Assembly (NCBI GenBank): GCA_003255065.1
Contig: QAOA01000112.1
Span: 1,346,522-1,410,521 of the forward strand
Reading direction: 5' to 3'
DNA: 64,000 bases
Source: Cercis canadensis
Lineage: Eukaryota; Streptophyta; Magnoliopsida; Fabales; Fabaceae
Shown: positions 50,591-62,554 of the stretch, in pieces
Layout: each line of letters starts with the position of its first letter
Position numbering within the stretch: the stretch's first letter is position 1
The notes under the pieces: model-generated
Seen by the model: the letters and a program-made list of their open reading frames with translations, nothing else
Told to the model about the DNA's origin: nothing
The model's database searches: none
Program-made: the position numbers and the translations under genes

Positions 50591-51431
50591 GCCGAACAAG
50601 CGGCGATACTGTATTCCAATGAACTTGTTAAAAAAAAAAATCTGATCTGGCCGAGGGGAGGGGGAGGGGGAGGGGGGGATTACATTGTGTTTTCTCCTTT
50701 TCTTTTTTCTTTGAGATCGCATTTCAAATTTTATGAGTAAATTACAAGTTATTCACACCTAATTTATATTAAATCCGATTTTGTTTACTTATAGTTTCAA
50801 GATTCTCTTACCATTTTTCTTTAGAAGAAAGCACAAGTAAATGACTTAAAACACTCTTGAAAATGAATGTGACGATATTCTTTTTTGTCCAAATAAGACT
50901 TGACTCAAATTATAAGTGGGTATAAATTATTCAATTGATGTTATATTTAGTTTTTAAGCAGTAAGAGTAAAAATTGTGAAATGCAAAGATATGTAGCAAG
51001 TGGGTAAAAATCGTGATATAACAGAGATTGGGGCCAGAAAATGTGCCATTTGGGACATATATGTTCTTATAAACCTGCAAAAGTGACCTCTTACGAAGCC
51101 ACAACAAGTAATTGCATTATCAGTAATAACCATATTGTTGCAGATATTAGGGCCCTTACGAGGGAGATGTGGCAGCTCACAATTAAGCAGTGAGAGAGAC
51201 ATCTCCTTAGCCAATATTGAAAGATTGATCATCTATGGACTCTAATTTCTTCTCTTTTTTCTTTCTCTTATGAATGCCATATACACTAATTTCATTAGGT
51301 AATTTTGATTTTATTTATTCCGTTACATTTATTTTTGTTCAATGATCGGTTAAAAGGCACTATATGTGTAACTAAAAGTTAAATATCAGCCACTCAAAAC
51401 TATTAAATGTTATTTAATAATAAAAAATTAG

Positions 51432-51499
51432 TTTTTTTTTTTTATAAGATGTCAAGGTTCGCCGCNTTTTATTTTTATAAGATGTCAAGGTTCGCCGCA
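51432..51499. repeat. 33-bp direct copies around a single N at 51466
   Basis: The stretch ttataagatgtcaaggttcg and then ccgc occurs directly before and after the N. It is a short unmerged overlap. Confidence 0.8.
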
Positions 51500-51555
51500 C
51501 CATCATATAACCAAAAATAAAACCAGCCACTCAACTAGCTTCCCCCCACCCCCAA

Positions 51556-52127
51556 CCCACTCAAAACAAAAATGCTTAATGTTTGACAATAAAGAATAGT
51601 GAACTCAAGCATATGCCATTTATAATTCATTTTATTTATTACACCAAAATCTTATGTGGTATGGATAATTTGAAAATTTGAACTTGTAATATGGATAATT
51701 AAGAAAATGTTCATAATTTGTTTGACAATTAATAGAATGGGTCAGAAACAATGAGCCAAAGGTCCATTTGTCAGCAATTTAAATTTTTATAAATAATATC
51801 AATTACTCAACTTNCCCACTCAAAACAAAAATGCTTAATGTTTGACAATAAAGAATAGTGAACTCAAGCATATGCCATTTATAATTCATTTTATTTATTA
51901 CACCAAAATCTTATGTGGCCCAAAGAAATCTTCTTAATAGATTCATATTTATTTTTCTAATAACCTTATAAGCTGATGGGGGTTTGAAAATTTGAACTTG
52001 TAATATGGATAATTTAGAAAATGTTCATAATTTGTTTGACAATTAATAGAATGGGTCAGAAACAATGAGCCAAAGGTCCATTTGTCAGCAAGTTAAATTT
52101 TTATAAATAATATCAATTACTCAACTT
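51556..52127. repeat. direct copies around a single N at 51814, differing by a ~58-bp indel
   Basis: The first copy 51556-51813 and second copy 51815-52127 start cccactcaaaacaaaaatgc and end with atcaattactcaactt. The second contains about 58 bp (beginning cccaaagaaatcttc, near 51918-51978) absent from the first, replaced there by a few bases. This looks like two haplotypes of one locus. Confidence 0.85.
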
Positions 52128-53013
52128 ACTTTTGAGACCAAAAAAAAAAAATGAATAAAGAGCAATGTTGGGTGAAATCATGGTGGATCGGCGACTAAGG
52201 ATGTTTGGGCACAAATAGTTGCAGAAGTTATCACGCGGATGGCATCAATGGACCAACATCTGAGAAAAGAAACTCATAATAATGAGCTGATAGTCTTCCA
52301 AAAAGAACAAATAAGCAGTTACTGAAGTATACCAGATGCTTAGGAAATTGAAGAGGAAGGAGGTGTAACTTGGACTAAAAAAAACCTTGTTTCATGGGTT
52401 ACAAGTAATTTAAATCTTGATCATGGCACATAAATGATGGTAGAGCACCTGTCTTTTTTTTTTAATAAATTGAACTAGGTTTCCATGAAAATAGAGGTCA
52501 TCAGTCATCACTATCAAGTCCGGTTTATATCCGTTTAGAATTAATGGGCAATATTAAATTATTAAGAGAGCAGCAACCAAACAGAGAGGGACTGAAAGGC
52601 TTCGTGAGGATGAAGCAAATTCCAAGGTTGATTTAACACTTGCATTTACATATAATTAAACATGGAAAAGTCAAAGCCACAACGTCAGAAACAAGCTCAC
52701 ACAGAACAGAAACGGAATTAAGCTCTACATTCATAGAATTAAATCACAGATATAGACTATAGAGGGTCATGTTACTAGCTACAATTTATATTGGTTATAA
52801 CAAAAACCTCTTCGAAATCAGAGGAGAAAAAGAAAAACTGGTCAACTCTGCAAAACATCAACTACTCTCACCAAAGCAGAGCCTAAAACTAATTAGAACA
52901 TCAGTTTGATCCCTTGTATTTGTTAGATCTATTATTTTTATGTTGTCCAATTCTGGGTCTTTATCCATGTGTTTAACTTAACGTTAATCTGCAAAATTTT
53001 AGAAGCGCCCAAT

Positions 53014-54554
53014 TTATGACAAGACATCAGCATCTGGTTTGTGGTGAAGCCCACCTTTCCAACTGCGGCAATCTGAGTTCTCGTCTTCTTCTGCATCCAT
53101 GCTGCTGCGTCCAGAGCAGGAGAAACCTTTAGCAGAGCCTCCTAGAAGAAGAGGACTTTGTGGGGAACCAGACTGTGTTAACTTTCCTTTTGATTTCTCT
53201 TCACATTGATCTTGGGCCATCCACAAGCCATTTATTGGGGCAACTCTTCTAGCATGAAGTCTGTATTTCTGCACAAACCACAGATTTAGATAAGTCATTA
53301 AAAATTAACGAAAGAAAAATTGCAGAAACATAACTGGAAAATGGGATTTTAAATACTTACTTGCAAATGGCTTTTCACTTCATCATTTGTCAGGCCTTCC
53401 ACCTGCATTAGTTCTCTGATCTGTTTAGGAGTGGCCACTGCAAAACAGAATAAACCAATTAGATACACGGGACAAAATACACAACTTTCCCATTTCTAGT
53501 TGAAGAAGTCAAAAAATTTCTAATATAAGGATCCCATTTTGAAGGAACAGGAATCAATTCACATGAATAATTTTCCTAAATCCTACTCTGAGATAATGTA
53601 TAGGCTGTTTGGTAGTTTATCGACCTTGTGCTCCTCCTAGCTGTTGAAGCGCATCAACGAAACGCCGATGAAGCTCAGGAGACCAGCATCGCCTTTGTTT
53701 TCTTGCAGCCTGTTGCAGATGCTGCGGTTGTGTAAGCAAAGACGAAGCACAACTTCCTTTGTTGCCGATTTTTGAATTGCTATGATTCAGTTCAGACGCT
53801 GGTGTCATCAAACAAAGGCTGGGAACTTGTGAAACCTCCTTGTCTTCCTTCATCAACACCTTTTGGAAACAAGAATTTCCATTAAAGGGTATAAATGCCC
53901 CTCCCCCGCTTTTCTGATTGTGTGATTGAATTGGGTTCTCGGGCACTGACAAGTCGTCTTGTTCATTTCTCTGCCATTATAAAAACAAAAGCTTTCGTCT
54001 TAATTTCTCTACAATTACGGAAAAATTCAACTCCTTTACCAATTTTTTTTCTCTCAATATGAAATAGAAAGGGAAATTACTGCTTTGGTTTCTGTGCTCC
54101 ATAGCTGAGCAGAGCTCATCCAATTCTTCTTCTCGCAGCTATCCTTTCCCATACTCAACTGCCGATCTTCTCCAGAACTTGCTTTCGATGGTAATGGTAT
54201 GAATTCTTCAATTACAGGTCGATCTTGCATTTCCATGCACCGCGCTGTTTCCTCCTTCAATCTCGTTATAGCTGAATACCCAACAAAATTATTTTAAAAA
54301 AACCATAATAATCATTACAAATGGTTCAATTGCAAAATCCAGATAGAGAACTCACCATCGTTTACGAAAAGCATGCAAAGAGGAAGCTCACGTTTAAAGG
54401 CATCGATCTTCCTCATTTCTTCTTCCAATCTTTTCACAAAGTCATCAAGCATCGATAATTTCTCAGACCTGTCTCTGCTCCTTGAAACTTCACCAAGAAA
54501 CTCAGAAACAGTTTTGGGGACAAAGGCCAAACACAAATCCAAGCTCAAGTCCAT
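53014..54554 (-). CDS. GARP-type MYB transcription factor, HHO5/HHO6 (HRS1 homologue) group
   Basis: NIGT1/HRS1/HHO family nuclear repressor; members control nitrate and phosphate responses or floral and meristem programmes. Five exons: 54356-54554, 54081-54271, 53625-53970, 53361-53437, 53014-53268 (1068 nt, 355 aa), all in phase. The N-terminus [20 protein letters not shown] contains an EAR-like LxLxL repression motif and begins the family's helical domain ([20 protein letters not shown], then [14 protein letters not shown]). The GARP MYB domain (residues about 215-275) runs [59 protein letters not shown]. It includes the SHLQKYR signature and the invariant exon break within the domain. The C-terminal tail is Ser/Gly-rich and acidic. 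The HHO5/6 placement rests on the N-terminus and gene neighbours. Confidence 0.93.
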
Positions 54555-57500
54555 GTTTCGGTGTTGCTCACACTCAAGTATTCGTTTCTCTTACAGTATT
54601 TCGCCTCGTGTAGCTACCATAACCCAGATAGAGCTGATGACACAGGAGGAAGAAGAGGATAGAGATTCACTAATATATAAGGAAAATTCAGATTCAGGGC
54701 AGAAAGATTCGGTGCTCGCATACGGGTCGTCGCGTCTTTGTCCCACTCGGTAACTCGACCACAGTAACTCAATCTCAACACGGAGGGTCACAACTCACAA
54801 GCATATATTTATATTTATATTTATTTTATTTTTGTTGATATGAGAATCTTTGGATTCTGTACTTAACGTGGCGAAATGCAATTATTTAACGATTTCGATT
54901 AAATCATTTTGTTAGGATGCTTTTCTTTTTTTCGAGAAGATTCTTCTTTTTTGGTAGGCTGGTTGTGAGGAATCGCCGGTGAAAAGCGGGGTATAGTTGA
55001 CCTGCGACCCACAGATACAAGATTAATGCTGGGGCAGTTTGGTCATTTGGAATATAGACACAACCCAACCCCATGACCATGACTCTGCTCTCGTGTTTCG
55101 CATGTCTTTATGTTAAAATTTTGTTAATTAATCGCATTAGTCAAAATCCTGTGATATTTGGACAGTGACCGCAAATTTTGACTTTTTTTTAATTTTTTTT
55201 TTTTAATTCTTCACCGTCCTCTCCTAGTAAAAAAAGACCTTTGTTATTGGAAATAAGCACTTTTTTACTATTTTGATTTATTTGTAAGAATAACTCGTTA
55301 AGTTCAAATTCAAATGTTAGAATTATACATCGCCTGTCTCTTTTTTTTTTTTTTTGTGGTAAAACACTCCCCATGATTTACTATTGATTCATTGAACCCA
55401 ATTATCCAAATAATAGTTGATCTATGACTCCAACGCACAGCTGGTTCGAAATGCTGTGTAAAATGGTATGATGGTCCAAGAAAGGCAGAGAGGAAAATAA
55501 AAGGCAACAAGGTGTGTTTGTCATGTGCAAGATTCTTTGGGCATTAACAAATTTACATTATTTTATATATTTACAAACATTATGATGATGGCTTATCGGC
55601 TTGGAGTCTATCTCTCTCTTCCCACACCCAATCTCATCTTTTTGGTATTGGATCTCCCAAATAATAAGAATCTCGCAAGAAACAAAAACGGTTGTCACCT
55701 CCAACGCGATAATGACACGTTGCTGATGAAAACCTTTTGACGAACGGCTAGATTCTTCTGTGGTTCTGGGTCGTGCTCGTCCGCTACGAGGGAATCCCCG
55801 CTTCCAGAATTTATGAATGACATTTTTTATATAATTTTAAAAAACAATTATGACGAAATTGGATAAAGAATAATAATATTTCTACACTGTTTAATACTGT
55901 ATCATGTCAAACATGTACGAGTAACAAAAGCAGATTTAACGGTATTGACGCGTGTTGCAATACGTGTCGCGGAGCGTCCCATCATTTGGACATGTGAGAT
56001 ATTATAATTTGGGCCTAAGCCAGAAGATTAGCTTTCTTTAAGATAAGGATTCCTCATGGATGGGCTTTGGTTGGTTTTGTTTATATTGTGGAAAGACAAA
56101 TGACAATGAAAAAGATGCCTCTTCCATTCCAAAGAGGACAACCATTGGGAGCCATCGGTTCTGTCTTTACTTTTGGTCTGTATTATATACTATGTTTTTA
56201 TTGTGGATTTGGGGTTCAAAAAATTCATCATATGTTTCATCTTTGATGATGGCATTTTCTTAAAGAATCTTTTTTTTTTTTTTAATTATTTGTTTCCAGG
56301 CAAAAAGTAAGAAAATAATCTACGACGGTAATTGGATGAGACAGATTCTTGATGGTGGGAAATAGGATATGATGCTAAAATCAGATTTTGGGCCAGAGAG
56401 AAGCTAGGGATATACATTCATTTAGCATCCAATCAGAGCTTTGCAAACACAACCAGCATTCTTCTTTTTTCCTTGCATTGGGAGATTGAGTGTGTCATGT
56501 GGGACTGACGGTGTTTCTCATCTAATCCATAATCCCAACTTTATGATTTTGGCAACTATGTGATTTGTTTCAAATCAATAAAGTTTTTTTTTTTGGTAAC
56601 ATCAAATCAAACAAGTTAAGTATATAAAATCCTTTAAAAGATAATTTGAGTTACTTTTCTTTTTTAAATAATATATATTTTTTGTTTGCCTTTTAATGGA
56701 AAATTTTAAATTTTTTACCTACAAATATTTGAAAAATAAGAAATCAAAACTGGAACTTCAATATTATATGAGATCTTTCAACTTGTGTTGTGTTCATAAT
56801 AGTCTAAGGTAATTGCCACAACAAGATATTTTAAAAATAATTTATTTTTGTAGTCAAATGGTATGGACGTCATCTTCAAAATTTGTGGATTATGTATTTA
56901 AATTTAGAGTCACAACCAAAATAAAAATAAATAAATTGATTCTTTGGTGCCATTTATTATATTAATGCAATATAGGTATTGGTTAGTGTATTACACATCA
57001 AGGCTTGAATGATTAATGCAATTTAGCATAGTTGACCATTTTGAACCTAATGCACATAATCACATTTTTTAACTTAATTATCTAAATATTATAATTTTTA
57101 AAAAATAAAAAATAATAAAAAGTTTTTCGTACATGTGAGAACCACAAGTAACCACGTGGCATGTCTATGTGGGACATGCCAATAGTCAATTGGCGTATCT
57201 CTTCTTGTCAATTTTTTCTTTATTTTTTTTTAAGTTTTTATAGGTAACTGAATAAAGGACACATCGTCATGGAACTACCGACATGTCTGACGTGAATTAA
57301 AACTATTATAAATTGACAAATTTATTTATAAAGTGTAATATTAATGTCAAAGAACCTAAGTTAACACATAATCTTTTTCAGCATTTGGGAAAATAGAAAG
57401 TCCTAGAGGTTCCGTGGAAGCATCAAATTGTAAAATGACATAAAAGTGTCACTCTGTTGTTGGAGTGAGATTTGGAGGTTTGGTATCTCGTGGAAAGTGT

Positions 57501-57895
57501 GAGTGTTATAGTGCTACCAAAAATTGTAAAGTCGTGATGTTTGAACGTTTACCCTATGAATTGTATTAAAATAATCTCAAGTTTCGTCTCTTTTCAGAGT
57601 TGATGGATGAAATCCAGCTAGAGCTTAGAATAAACCGACTACCATGACCTTAGACGAATTCTAATTTAGTTTCTGTTGTGCTTGATAACTTACCAACTCC
57701 ATCAAACATTTTGTTTTCTTAAAATTTCTTTTATTATTTTTGTCACTCAGTGTGGACAGTGATGGGTTTGTTTTGTTTCTCAGTTTGTCACTTGAATGTT
57801 CGATTAGGGGCCAACGTGTTTAGTTAAGGCTACATCTTCGTGTTCTCGAGGGAGAACGTACAAAATGAGCGTAGCCAGCAGAACACAAAATGAAT
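54555..57895. other. gene-free interval upstream of HHO
   Basis: Contains the HHO promoter and 5' leader near 54.6-54.8 kb, poly-T/A runs, and at about 57159-57180 an 8-bp perfect hairpin (ggcatgtc/gacatgcc). Short frames at 55.5 and 56.1 kb have no family features. No gene is supported. Confidence 0.55.
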
Positions 57896-57968
57896 CGCCG
57901 TCTGTGGGAATCGAACCCACGACCACGTGGTTAAAAGCCACGCGCTCTACCGGCTGAGCTAAGACGGC
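57896..57968 (-). tRNA. tRNA-Lys (anticodon UUU)
   Basis: A 73-nt nuclear tRNA with no intron. The acceptor stem GCCGTCT pairs perfectly with AGACGGC, followed by discriminator G. The D arm is GCTCAGCCGGTAGAGC (box A TTAGCTCAGCCGG). The anticodon stem is GTGGC...CCACG-like with loop CTTTTAA, giving anticodon TTT. The T arm includes GTGGGTTCGATTCCCAC, with box B GGTTCGATTCC. All stems pair and all invariant positions seen are normal, so the gene should be functional. A T-rich stretch for Pol III termination is not close; termination is unclear. Confidence 0.96.
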
Positions 57969-58240
57969 TCCACAACTTATGAGGCATATTATTAAGCTTA
58001 AATTATTTATCAACCTAAGAGAAAAAAATAAATAAATAAATAAAATCAAGCAATAGTGAGGTATATAATGATGTGAATAATGCTAGTGATTAAATCCACA
58101 AACAAGTCAGCAACCTTGTACAAAACTCAAACGAACTAAATCTCTATACAGCGTTTCTGCGTACGGAGGGGCTAAAGGTCGTGAATCAATGAAAATCTGA
58201 CAATGTACGCAAAAGAATTTTGGACAGTTAATAAAATTAA

Positions 58241-58375
58241 ATTCGGTCATATGACTTGAGTTATGTTGTTCAGATTTGAACCGTATATTTTATTAAAACT
58301 TATTTGATTGAGATGAACTTTAATAAAATATACGGCTCAAATTTGAACAACATGACTCAAATCACATGACTGAAT
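58241..58375. mobile_element. 135-bp hairpin MITE (about 57-bp inverted arms)
   Basis: The left arm, starting attcggtcatatgacttgag, is complementary to the right arm ending cacatgactgaat with few mismatches. Both arms share the core aaaatatacgg, and only about 20 bp lie between them. The near-complete self-complementarity is typical of foldback MITEs. Its transcript would form a long hairpin that could feed small-RNA pathways. No clear target duplication is seen. Confidence 0.72.
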
Positions 58376-58927
58376 CCGAATCCAATAGTCAACACAAACC
58401 GTCGTCTCATTGGGGAACTGAATGGGAAAGAAACGTCTGTTAAATGTGAAAAATCTTTGTCGTATGAAATTTTACCTCCGCAAAATTATATTAAGGATGG
58501 ATTCATCGTTAAATACAAGGCCCTGGTCGCAGCATTTGCTCTCTTTACTCGTGTTGAATAATCAATTTTTTTTTTTTCCATTGGCAAATAGTAACTACAA
58601 CAAATTGGTGAGTAGAAAAATAGAAGTGTGAACGTCGTCCTCGCGGCTTAGGTCATTCAGGACCATGAAATATATACCAAAATTACAACTTTCAACTACC
58701 CTAACGGGTAAAGCTTGATGGAAAGATTGTCATGTGACATGAAATGCTCGGAGAAAATATTACTGTAAATCTCATTCTAATAACTTCTATTTCTCCTGTT
58801 GTCAGAGCATGTCAGAAAAGTACATAAAAAGGACAGGAAAAATAAAAAAGGAAGTTCCAAAACTAAATCTCATAAGCAAAATTCCGCTTCTTTTTCAACC
58901 TCCACAGAACAACAATGTACGAGCAAC

Positions 58928-61898
58928 TCACTGATGTGTCTTTATGAAATGAGGAGCCAGTAGTTTTGTAACTGTGAAGCCATTAAACGAGTCAACATTA
59001 AAGAGTTCTTTCAGCTTCTCGTCACATATTATTTTCCTCTTGTCGGAAGGATCCTTCAAAAAAGCAAAGAAAACATCAAGTTTTTCACTGATGTTTTAGC
59101 CAGCATGTTCCAACAGATAAAGGCCATACTAAGATATGTAGTTTAACGAAAACAAAAAGATCAGAAGTTCAACTAAGCTAAGTTGGGTGGAGTCATCCAA
59201 TTCGCTTTAAGCTAGCCTTCTAAAAGAGAAGTAATAGACAAAGTAAGGGAATTGCCCTCATAGTGATATCAAGTCAGGCAGTTGATGGAAAAGTAGACAA
59301 TGAATTTAGCATCAACATTGTGACGCACATAGTTGAGCATTGATATCCCAGCTAATGAAATCACCAGTCAAAATAGTACAAATTATTTACCAGTTAATAT
59401 CCATTTAGGAAAAACATCACAATACTAAATACCATTAGACACACACACACACACATATATATGTATGTATAAAAGGTGGAGATCAAATGACATTGGTGTA
59501 GAGTTACACCAGTGATTAACTTTATATAAGATGAACTTTTCAAAAAATCTATAGTTAGATCAAAAGCTTGGATCATGTAGATTATGGTTAAAAGAATTCA
59601 AATTAAACAAAAATTAATTAGTATTTTGAGTATTTCATAAATTATATTACAATATAATTTTCAATTATAAGATGTTATCATCTATTTTTTTATACCTTTT
59701 TAATGTTCAGTTAATCTAAAATTTGACAAACAATTTTACACAATTCACATTCTATAATAAGTTATTTTGTATACATACTCAGCTTAATTTACTTTGATTA
59801 TACGGGTATTAGTGCCTTACGAATTCCAGCTGGCCTAAAGTTTGGAAACAAAGGTTCGATTGTCGTAGGCAATCAACATGAAACATAGAACAGATTATCA
59901 AATTCTACAAGTTTTTCATGCACCTTACTGTATTTATGGAGAAAGGAAGACGTGAATGTGTGGAAGTGAGAATGTCCATCTAGATGTTAACTGAAACGAG
60001 GAAAGGCAGAAAGAATGAACATATTCACTCTAAATGTTAACATCCTATTAGTTGAAGATAGATGAGAAAGAAATGTAGAACAGAAATGTATATGACTAGA
60101 TTTGACAGAGAAATAATCATATGGGAGAATAAAGAGCATAAGAGAATATCATGAATAATATTGGTAGAAAAGATAAGGAAAGAGAAAATGAAGGGATAGC
60201 AGAGAATATAACCATAAAAGAAAGTCATAATAAAGGGAATGCATAGATGGATTTTAAATAGTCATGATTGAAGTGAGATTAAGATTTGTAGAACTTGATA
60301 TGTATGTATCAGCTTAACTAACCTTTAGAAATTACATGTCCGATATTTTGTGAGAGATACATTGAACATATATGGTGGAGTCAAACATAAGTGATAGGCA
60401 TTTTGTTAGAAATCAAATAAAGCCTTTTGAGTGAAAGATACAGAGAGGTACCTTGACATCCTTTCTTGTGAACTTCCCCATTGATTTGGGATATTTCACC
60501 TCAAGGCACATAGATTCATGTAAGATTCCAACTTCTCTAATCTAAAGAATGAAATCATATGGAATTCTTTCATGTTCTCCAACAAATTGAGTTTCCTCAC
60601 TCAATCGAAAGCTAACAGGAAAATAGTGCCCATGGATTACCAAACCAATTACTGTGTAAAGAATACAAATAAGGATATCTCATGTAATTCCAAAATTGAA
60701 GTCAGGTAATTGTTTTAGTTACAACTTACAACCAAATTAATTTTGACTTTAATTAAAGAATGAAGTGGGAAAACCATGCAAGCAAGGTGCATGAAAAACT
60801 TCTCTATGCAGGTAGAGCAAACAATGCAAACCTACAAACCTGCATAGACAAGCACAAAATCTGGAACCTAATCTGCAAGGGGCTGAGCAATATCGTTTAC
60901 TCAATTACTTTCTTATACCATTTTGTTCACCCAATAGGCTATGATGATTTAAATAAGAAAGGTTAGTTAGAACTTAATTTAATCAACGTACATGAGTGGG
61001 CAATTTAAGGCAATAGCATACCTGGAGATTGTTTCCTTTTATATAATCCCACATTCTTTTTATGACATCAGTCCTTGATAATTCACTTTCTCCAGTTCCA
61101 AGGAAGTTCACAAGGGCATCAGATAGTGGAAGAGGAGCAAGAAAACCTGATTTTCCTCCCTTCTGCCGTTTTTCTTTCCTTTTTGGCTCATCTGGATCTA
61201 TAGCAAAGGAAGGTAAGGGTGCAGTAAACAAAGGAATATATTCTGAGTGATAAAAATATTGTAAAAGGAACAAAATTAAACTGAGTGCAAGATATGTAAG
61301 AGTAATAATGTAGAATTAGCAAGGCAACTTTTGTGGGAAAGCATCATGGGAACTGAATTCATTAATTATACCTTCTTCTCTTACTTGCCTCTTCTGCTTT
61401 TCCTTTGGTGCTGACTTCACTTGGACGACTGTATCAAGAGATGCAGTTATACTCCAATAATTATAAGGCTATAACATTGAAAAAAGTAATAAATTAAGCT
61501 TCAGTACCATACCATCATCTGAATCTAATGGCCAGATATGCTTTGACAAGGCTTTATTCATTTGAAACATGTTGATGGAATCAACACCAAAAAGGGCACG
61601 CAATGGTTCATCACAAATTATATTTCTCCTGTTATTCGTGTCTTGCAAATTTTTCTCCCTAATATAGGCCCATAATTGCTTAACAACCTGAGACGAAGAT
61701 AAGAATGGACACTTTAAGGACAGAATCAGAAATTTTACTAGTGATAAATGAAATAATCACTTCTAAAGAAATCCTAGGCATACCTCAGTCCTGGCCATTT
61801 CTGGCGCTCCAACGAAGTCCTGAAGTTGTGGAGACAGGCTACATAATTTGCAAAAACCACCACCTCTTTTCTTTACCTCATTACCTATCTTGTTGGAT
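58928..61898 (-). CDS. two-SWIB-domain (BAF60b/MDM2-like) chromatin protein, 3' part
   Basis: Nuclear protein of the plant SWIB family, related to the SWI/SNF subunit BAF60b; homologues often have an N-terminal DEK-C domain. Exons found: 61784-61898, 61513-61687, 61372-61428, 61022-61197, 58928-59053. SWIB domain 1 runs from FCKLCSLSPQLQDFVGAPEM through TEVVKQLWAYIREKNLQDTN and IICDEPLRALFG to MNKALSKHI. A Lys/Arg-rich linker (KSAPKEKQKRQ, KRKEKRQKGGKSG) follows. SWIB domain 2 includes LVNFLGTGESELSRTDVIKR, MWDYIKGNNLQ, DPSDKRKIICDEKLKELFNV and TKLLAPHFIKTHQ before the stop. The 5' exons (start codon, DEK-C) are not recognisable before the right edge and probably lie outside. A 1968-bp intron (59054-61021) splits domain 2. 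Confidence 0.9.
60452..60541 (-). other. possible 90-nt cassette exon inside the SWIB gene
   Basis: Within the large intron, 60541-60452 on the minus strand has a 3' splice site (cattctttag) and a 5' splice site (AAG|gtacct). It is open in the gene's phase for 30 codons, including CLEVKYPKSMGKFTRKDVK. Inclusion would insert 30 residues at NNLQ|DPSD without a frameshift. No homologue with such an insert is known to me, so it may be chance. Confidence 0.25.
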
Positions 61899-62554
61899 CT
61901 AATCACAAGATGAAACAGCAACAATTAAACATGAGTAAATGTTCCAATGGAAAATCCTTTACGGCCTCACAAGGATGCATCATGCGTGCCAATAGGATCT
62001 TGTACATATCCTAATCCATCACTTAGATGTGAAAGCAAATAAACACAATGGAATTTTAATAAATATGTACGAAAATACTAGAGATTGTCATATTTATGAA
62101 TTACATGAGAAACAAAAGTCAACCACATTCACATTTTTTTATCTGAACAGAACAATTAATTTGTAGAGGTCTGGAGCCAAAAAAAANGGAGACAGGCTAC
62201 ATAATTTGCAAAAACCACCACCTCTTTTCTTTACCTCATTACCTATCTTGTTGGATCTAATCACAAGATGAAACAGCAACAATTAAACATGAGTAAATGT
62301 TCCAATGGAAAATCCTTTACGGCCTCACAAGGATGCATCATGCGTGCCAATAGGATCTTGTACATATCCTAATGGACCTAATCCATCACTTAGATGTGAA
62401 AGCAAATAAACACAATGGAATTTTAATAAATATGTACAAAAATACTAGAGATTGTCATATTTATGAATTACATGAGAAACAAAAGTCAACCACATTCACA
62501 TTTTTTTATCTGAACAGAACAATTAATTTGTAGAGGTCTGGAGCCAAAAAAAAA
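61830..62554. repeat. 360-bp direct copies around a single N, duplicating part of a SWIB exon
   Basis: Positions 61830-62186 and 62188-62554 are about 98% identical, starting ggagacaggctacataattt. The second has an extra aatggaccta-type insertion and a g-to-a change (gtacgaaaat against gtacaaaaat). The first copy holds the splice acceptor and the first 69 nt of exon 61784-61898. The second copy therefore repeats an exon start with no continuation. Interpreted as an assembly duplication of two alleles. Confidence 0.88.

Larger units (their letters stand above)
50591..53013. other. gene-free interval between HHO and DML1
   Basis: AT-rich DNA with contig-join duplications at 51432-51499 and 51556-52127. 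A stretch of ordinary complexity at about 52.15-52.45 kb has no convincing coding frame and could be a degraded element or non-coding transcript. The right end includes the HHO 3' UTR. Confidence 0.5.

Noticed and set aside
57159..57180. 8-bp perfect hairpin ggcatgtc/gacatgcc
   Set aside because: Too short to call a terminator, miRNA or MITE; expected by chance in a region this long.
59815..59880. tRNA-like or SINE-like box B (aaggttcgattgtcg)
   Set aside because: Box B is imperfect, no box A at proper spacing, no A tail and no flanking duplication.
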